Below, one piece after another: positions 58,691 through 64,000 of a stretch of 64,000 nucleotides of DNA. The translations under genes were made by a program, and so were the position numbers. How positions within the stretch are numbered: position 1 is the first letter of the stretch; every line of letters begins with the position of its first letter. The DNA is taken from the NCBI GenBank assembly GCA_011109175.1, contig RDEW01000006.1, positions 1,240,632 to 1,304,631 on the forward strand, given 5' to 3'. The stretch is from Dicyema japonicum. Lineage: Eukaryota; Dicyemida; Rhombozoa; Dicyemidae. The notes below the pieces were generated by a model. That model worked only from the letters and a program-made list of their open reading frames with translations. It did no database searches and had not been told where the DNA came from.

Positions 58691-59331
58691 TGGTAGCCAA
58701 GTTTGTAGCGGTGGATCTACCGCGGAGGAAACAATGTAAAAATATAGGACGTAGAATATACGGAGTATTGAATAATAACTGAGTTTCTCCATAATTTTTG
58801 AAGATACTGAAGTGACGATTACGACAGAGTAATAATAACTGAAAATACGAGTTTCTCAATAATTTAGGAAGATATTGAAATGAGGACTACGACTGAAATC
58901 GTCATGATTGATATCAAGACATGCAAAGCTAACGCCCCTAGACATGACCAAAATAGCATGATGTTGTTCAAGGAAGACCTAGAGGATTTGCTGCCCGTAC
59001 TGAAGAATTTATTCAACGCGAGCATGTTGCAAGGAAGATCGGAGACAATAAAGATTTGGCCAAACCAACTCAAACATGTAGGAATACGATTACGACTAAG
59101 AATACGACCTCGGATATTGGAATGCCGAGGGATAGATCATAGTGTTTTCTATTGACAGTGGATCCCAAACGTTCAGTTAGTTAATCAGCGAATCTAAAAG
59201 ATCCGAATAGACAGGAAGAGCCCACGGTAGACAGAAATATTCTGGAAAATTAACGTTTTCATAATATTGTTGAACAATTATCTAAAATTATAAAAAACAT
59301 GACAAGAACGAAGGAGTATGGCATGTTTTTA

Positions 59332-59433
59332 CTTGGCCTGGTGGCGCTCCTAAGAAGAGAGGACAGCCACCAAGTAATTCAGATATAACCAGGATTACCC
59401 TGGTTATTATCAGACTCTTAGAAAGAGGGCTGC
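59332..59433 (+). ncRNA. structured RNA-like repeat, copy A
   Basis: CTTGGCCTGGTGGCGCTCC then AAGAAGAGAGGACAGCCACC forms a GGTGGC/GCCACC stem with an inner TCCT/AGGA stem. At 59385-59407 ATAACCAGG-ATTAC-CCTGGTTAT is a perfect 9-bp hairpin, followed by CTCTT-AGA-AAGAG. It lies, like copy B, after TTTTTA. Confidence 0.5.
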
Positions 59434-59449
59434 TGGTAATGGAATTATT

Positions 59450-60250
59450 GTTGTTGAAGTAGCTCATCACGGCGTGGACTGTTGCCTCGCAACCACCGAT
59501 CACTCCCACCTCACAGCTATTCAGCAATATTGTGGGAGACTCACCGGGCAGCAATTTTAGCAACAGGCCTTCGAAAGTATGTACTAATCGCAATTGGGCG
59601 GACACTTCAATCTCCTTTTTGGAATGCAAATAAATGTCCACAAAACAAAATCTCTAGCAAATTTTTAAATATCACCATTAACTATTCGAGTGAGCAGCAA
59701 GGTGATAAACGTTAACAAGCACAGCTGGCTTCAGCAGTAGCTCCAAATGTCAAGTCCTTTACATGGCTTGGACTCAGTTCGTCAAGACCTCCGCAGCTAC
59801 TGGGAGCAAAAGACTTTATTCCACGCAATACTTCAAATTCTGTGGGAGCAAATGCTTCTGGCATTGTCAAGTTCCCTGGTTCGCTGGTAGAGTATGGTGC
59901 TTCCTTTTTAGTAACGTCAAGACTTCACGGCTTCAATTGTGATTCGTCACAAACCACTACTATAAGAGCTGCGCGAACGTCCCTTTTCATCAATTTTCGG
60001 TTCACTCTTTCTTGAAATTTTTTAGAATCTTCCTGTTTACACCCAACTTCTGTAGACAACTTTTTACGCCGAAGTACTTGATCATGGTCGATTCCTGAGT
60101 TTTGCTGCTTTGAAGTGGCCAAAAAGGCAAAAGTATTATTTTTGATTTTTGAGGCCAGTGATTCGTTGCGAGCTTGCTCTGAGGCAGAAATTTCTAGGAT
60201 AATAGGTGCATAGCTAAGTAGACATTTCCAAGAGGCCTGGTACCTAATAC
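59450..60250 (-). mobile_element. REL retroelement, pre-RT and finger region
   Basis: The minus strand reads FQERVNRKLMKRDVRAALIVV (compare 41160-41220). It continues EVLRGIKSFAPSSCGGLDEL, SPSHVKDLT (RT fingers), and then into 59460-59641, where the palm is replaced by TFEGLLLKLLPGESPTILLNS. Truncated. Confidence 0.7.
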
Positions 60251-60254
60251 AGAT

Positions 60255-60830
60255 GGCTTTATAAATTAAAGACGTGATACATTCAGCAGGAGGAATTTAA
60301 GCGGATTTTAGTATACTAGTGGAATTTGTCTATTTTTCCGACTCTCCGATAGGCGTAACAAAAAGAATTCGATTTGTCCAGAATAAGAGGGATGACAGAA
60401 TTCAGCCGGATGACGACACCTAGTGTAGTCGGATATATACAGCATCCGAGTTCCATTTGTAAAGAGATTTTGCAGCAAATTTCGACATTCGGACACATCC
60501 GAGGTAAATTCTTTTTACAAAGTCAAAGGCATCTAAGATAATTCTCAAAGATTGGTGAAAATCACATGGCATCACGTGGCTTTAATATAAATGACTCTTT
60601 ACACTGTGCAGTCTGGATTAGGACTTTCTTGACTAATGAATTAATGAAAAAAGATTATTACAAATATAAAATTATTATAAATTTCATTAGCTTCCAAATT
60701 ATAATAATTTTAGAATAAATTCATCAATATAACAAGTGACCTAAATTATATACATCGAAGTGTTCATATTACAGTTTTTATGTAATTGTTTGTGTTTTTG
60801 TCCTCAATCGCTCTTATTAAATTCAGACAT
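60255..60830. other. intergenic DNA, partly matching the 55850/48480 repeat
   Basis: The stretch 60530-60830 resembles 56230-56830 (TTCTCAAAGATTGGTGAAA, ACGTGGCTTTAATATAAATGA), the shared 5' flank of the membrane-protein family. Confidence 0.5.
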
Positions 60831-60833
60831 CAA

Positions 60834-61945
60834 ATGTCATTATATGGATATTGTTTATTGACAAGTACTCGTAAAATGTATTTTATAAGTAATAATAATA
60901 ATGGTAGACAAAAAATTATTCATTAGACATTCGTCATGGCATAAATTTTTAAATGGAATGAACCCTAAAATCCAAAGAAAAAACTTAATTTTCAATTTTT
61001 TTGGTGGATTCTCAGAGGAGTTATACAACCTCTCAATAAAAATAGAATTAAATTCTAGTGATTATTATTTAATACTCAAAGGTGATGAAACCTATAGAAA
61101 TACAATAAATCTTACAAATATTAAATATGGAGAATATCACAGATACGGCTATATCTCCGTAAATTTTGAGAATCATTATTTTCTCACAATATATTCTGTG
61201 ACGGCAGAATTGTTCACTAATGATTTATTTCCATATTTAATTGGAAAGGGTTTAAATCTTGTTTAATTTAGCAAATGACCGTGATCCATCTAACTATCCA
61301 AATGTTCGATATTGGTATTTTATTTCCGAAAATAGACTCAAAGCTGTATTAAGTGAGAATTTTAAAATCATATATCTTATTGATCACATTTATAAAAACG
61401 TATATTGCATATTTATATAGTTGATTAATGAATTCATACTTTCATACCAATATAAAAATACTACGATTAATTTTGGAAACAATCGTGTTGAGTTATCTCT
61501 TATAAGAATACATTTTGAAATATTTTTTACATATATTTTGCATCAGAACAAATTTTATATTTCCGACATTCAGTTTATCATTGATAGCATGTATACTATG
61601 TCTTGGAGACCTAATAAGTCCAAATTGGTTGATGTTAGGAATTCATGTACCTCTGATTTGCTTATTGCTAAAATACTGATGAGATATATCTAAATTTTTA
61701 TTTTTAAAGCAAAAATTCAGGGATGATTTGAAATTCCTTTATATTGGGAACGCTTTTATTTTTTGAATTTTAGAATCTTGAAAAAGTAACTTCTGGAAAA
61801 AATAAAAATTATAATCATTCAAAATTTTTAAAATTATAGAAATTATACTCACTGTTCTAACACTTGCAATCATCGGAGTCATCGATTTTGTTAAGATTAA
61901 ACGTCGAAATGGGATAAAACAAATGGAACATATTCCTCTTCTTTA
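60834..61945 (+). CDS. type I membrane protein family, copy 3 (best preserved)
   Basis: The longest frame, 60901-61266, encodes an Asn/Tyr/Phe-rich ectodomain (FNFFGGFSEELYNLSIKIEL, NTINLTNIKYGEYHRYGYIS). Removing a 22-nt GT-AG segment (61249-61270) continues it as NDRDPSNYPNVRYWYFISEN. Removing 21 nt (about 61400-61420) continues to LINEFILSYQYKN...MSWRPNKSKLVDVRNSC, up to TAA 61693. The last exon, at about 61850-61945, encodes ILTVLTLAIIGVIDFVKIKRRN then MEHIPLL: a membrane helix, basic stop-transfer and short tail. The N-terminus is uncertain because a frame change separates the conserved MYFI-NNNGRQ start (ATG 60873) from the main ORF. Several N-x-S/T sites suggest a glycosylated lumenal domain. 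A remote LAMP-like design (lumenal domain, one helix, short tail with YxxI in copy 2) is a hypothesis only. Confidence 0.5.
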
Positions 61946-61949
61946 ACGG

Positions 61950-62760
61950 CTATTAATTTTCTTGTTATTTTTGTTTTTTATTTTCCGTAATCCCAATTAC
62001 GTTCACAATATTTTCGTTAATTATCCTTCTTTAAGAATCCCTTTTTTTGTTTCCTCTCCCAAGTAGTCACATTTTTGCATTTCAAGTTTTTTTCTGATAT
62101 CGTTGTGATATGAAACGCCCAGACAGGATCATAGTGTTTCCTTTCTCTCTGTTTTAAATACCTGATTGATCCTGGGGCATCCATAGATACCTTTTTGTAG
62201 TCAAAATTATTCCGTGTTAAAATCTGATGAGGCATCACGAGCATTTGAGAACTCTAAATAACACAATACAACAGTTTTCATTAGATCTAACCTGCAGCAC
62301 GTTGTCGCCAAGACAAGTGATCTCTTCAGGCACAGAAGGTCTTTTTTAAGATCATTTAGGTCATGGATATCGAAAATGAACAATAAGTTACTTTCTATAT
62401 CAATTGTAACAATCGATATTGCGGTTTAATTACTTTGAATTTATCATATCTTTTTTTGAAATAAGAACTGTTTAATGCAAAAACTATCAGTGAACAACTA
62501 CTGGCTGTTTTATAATTGAGAATGCTCTTCCACTAAGGATTGTAAGGAAATACGCTGAATGAGCCAGCTCTTTTTTTCTTATTATTTTCTTCTTCCTTTT
62601 TCGCGATCCGATTCTGTTTATCAGAATCAATGACATACTTCCTATGATTCCTGAGTTTCGACTGCGACTGATTTAGATCCTACTTGTCTTTCTTGATCTT
62701 GGATGATGAAAGTGAATAGTCAGCGATTGAAAGACTTCCAAGTGTTCTCAGCTACTTAAC
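61950..62760. other. intergenic DNA, nothing firm
   Basis: ORF 62017-62244 (-) lacks recognisable motifs. At 62395-62465 a fragment resembles the palindrome inner arm (CAATTGTAACAATCGAT...TTATCATATC). Confidence 0.35.
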
Positions 62761-62769
62761 AGATTCGCA

Positions 62770-63995
62770 TTTAGAGCATTTCTTCTGATGATTTATTTGA
62801 GGTTCCCTTCTTTCCGTGGACAAAAGTTGCAAAGCAGAGAATGCGCAACCATGAATCTTGAGTATTAGTATCGAATGCCCAGGTGATTGAAAGATAGGAG
62901 ATAGCTCTTAGAGGCGCCGACCTTGGGATCCTGTATGGGATAAGCCTGTGGTAGTTGATAAACTGTGGGTTTCTTATTTTGAAGTCCCCAGGTTCCACAG
63001 TTGTGTGTCAGTATTGGTAATACGAGCGAGGTGTATATTTTTACTTTCAAATTCTTTTTTACGTTCCAAATATGTAATAACTTTTTATATGACCCACTAA
63101 ACCAGAATACTTCGGCGGCCATACTAATTATAACCCCGCATGTGCAGCAAAAGAAACAAGGTTAGATGTCATCCTTTTCCATGCTCCCCTGTTCCTAGCC
63201 AAGGCTCTCATGCTGTCCAGGTCGTCGGCATTTATTAGATTTTTTTTATCTTGACCAGGTCTTTTTGTAAGACTATTGGCAGTGTTTTCTTGGTCTTCCA
63301 CAATAGCGGCCTTCTTTACTAACATAGTATGTTTCCATAGATATGTTCGGTGGGGATGTTAATTCCATCCTCAGCACGTGTCTGAAGAGCCTCCATCAGG
63401 ATTCCAGTACTTCTAAGCTGATAGGTCTAGTGCTGCATCTCTTATATTAAGCGTTTCTCTATATTCTCGTAGGCCAAGAAGTTCCTGTTATTTTTCTCAG
63501 CTGACCTCTGTGGAACGAGTCTAGTTTTTCTATATCCACTGATGAGGTCGCTTATTTCCAGCGTTATATAAAAGTACGGGTTTTACGAATGAGTCGTATA
63601 ATAGGATTCTCATTTTCGTGTCGATGCCTTTTTGATTGAGCCATAAATTCTTCAGTTTATATAACGCAGCATTGGCTAGAGTTTTCCTACGTAAAATATC
63701 TTCGCTATCTCTCAAGAGTGAACCGAGTTTCTTTACTGTCGCCACTTTTCTTCTAGGACGTTACTCATCCTTCTTATCTCTGTGAGTTCTGTTTTCTCTC
63801 TGTTCACAGTAAGAAACTAATTCCCTTGTTCATCTGGTGCTTTTTCTAATAGGTTTTCTAGGACCTCTTTGTTTTCAGAAATTAGGTCTACATCGTCCGC
63901 TTAGATTACTTTTTCCGTCTATCCTTGGTATGACGGTCTAACCGTATCAAAAGCTCTTGATAGGTCAATTCCCAAAATATTGGTGGCGTTACGGT
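62770..63995 (-). mobile_element. LINE family A, minus copy in pieces
   Basis: Reading down from the window edge: the YADD region is at about 63890-63905 (degenerate), and ORF 63530-63745 has KKLGSLLRDSEDILRRKTLANAALYKLK then YDSFVKPVLLYN. Weak FHR/LRSW-type sequence is near 63430-63520. ORF 63128-63325 has KKAAIVEDQENTANSLTKRPG...INADDLDSMRALARNRGAW, ending near GCACATGCGGGG. A second fragment, 62865-63122, has VYTSLVLPILTHNCGTWG. The element continues past the window end. Confidence 0.7.
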
Positions 63996-64000
63996 ATCTT

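Noticed and set aside
1-64000. Bacterial-style features (operons, Shine-Dalgarno sites, CRISPR, IS elements)
   Set aside because: Spliced genes, U2 snRNA, LINEs and animal-type genes make this eukaryotic nuclear DNA. No CRISPR-like regular repeats were seen.

Overview
Eukaryotic, almost certainly animal, nuclear DNA from a gene-poor, AT-rich, transposon-laden genome. Host genes are split by extraordinarily short introns. In six loci I could join exons across 28 introns of about 20-29 nt, and in five of them the coding phase closes once a few one-base homopolymer slips are allowed. HCF-type kelch/Fn3 protein, PDK1 and U2 snRNA fit a metazoan, and mid-20s-nt introns are the hallmark reported for dicyemid mesozoans (Dicyema and relatives). 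The dicyemid assignment is an inference from intron size plus gene content. The standard genetic code is used.

Host genes: TFIIE-alpha (6226-7408, +); NOP58 (from 10498, +, running into an assembly gap at 11236-12030); U2 snRNA (14437-14626, -); a four-pass membrane protein (17660-18222, +); a compact HCF (20191-21791, -); PDK1-type kinase (about 25374-26617, +); RNA polymerase subunit RPB5 (28291-28978, -); glutamine:fructose-6-phosphate amidotransferase GFAT with 12 inferred introns (34391-36704, +); a tiny membrane ORF (36872-37012, -); a divergent Ras-like GTPase (about 51206-51645, +); and a three-copy family of type I membrane proteins (49392-50400, 56766-57930, 60834-61945, +). These genes are independent housekeeping functions (transcription, snoRNP, splicing, amino-sugar synthesis, signalling). 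No operon logic is seen.

Most of the rest is retroelement debris: APE-type LINEs with YADD reverse transcriptase (15325-16521, 29139-31430 and many 3' ends), a second jockey-like LINE family (1590-2510, 4060-5480, 24056-24810, 33150-33500, 40540-40800, 52170-52400, 58375-58680), an L1/RTE-like LINE (37460-40220), and elements with a C-terminal restriction-like endonuclease (40770-42360, 46000-47260, 50430-50640, 59450-60250). DNA transposon remnants (hAT, and a Tc1/IS630-like transposase preceded by a minisatellite) and tRNA-like SINEs are also present.

Architecture at larger scale: a U2-containing segment is duplicated (13480-14530 versus 42886-43475); a large interrupted palindrome spans 43490-47450; and a roughly 2.3-kb direct duplication (47720-49700 versus 54900-57060) carries the membrane-protein family. 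A structured RNA-like repeat occurs three times (14929-15050 -, 49707-49830 +, 59332-59433 +). Several conserved genes carry isolated one-base slips in homopolymers, which look more like uncorrected long-read errors than real decay.
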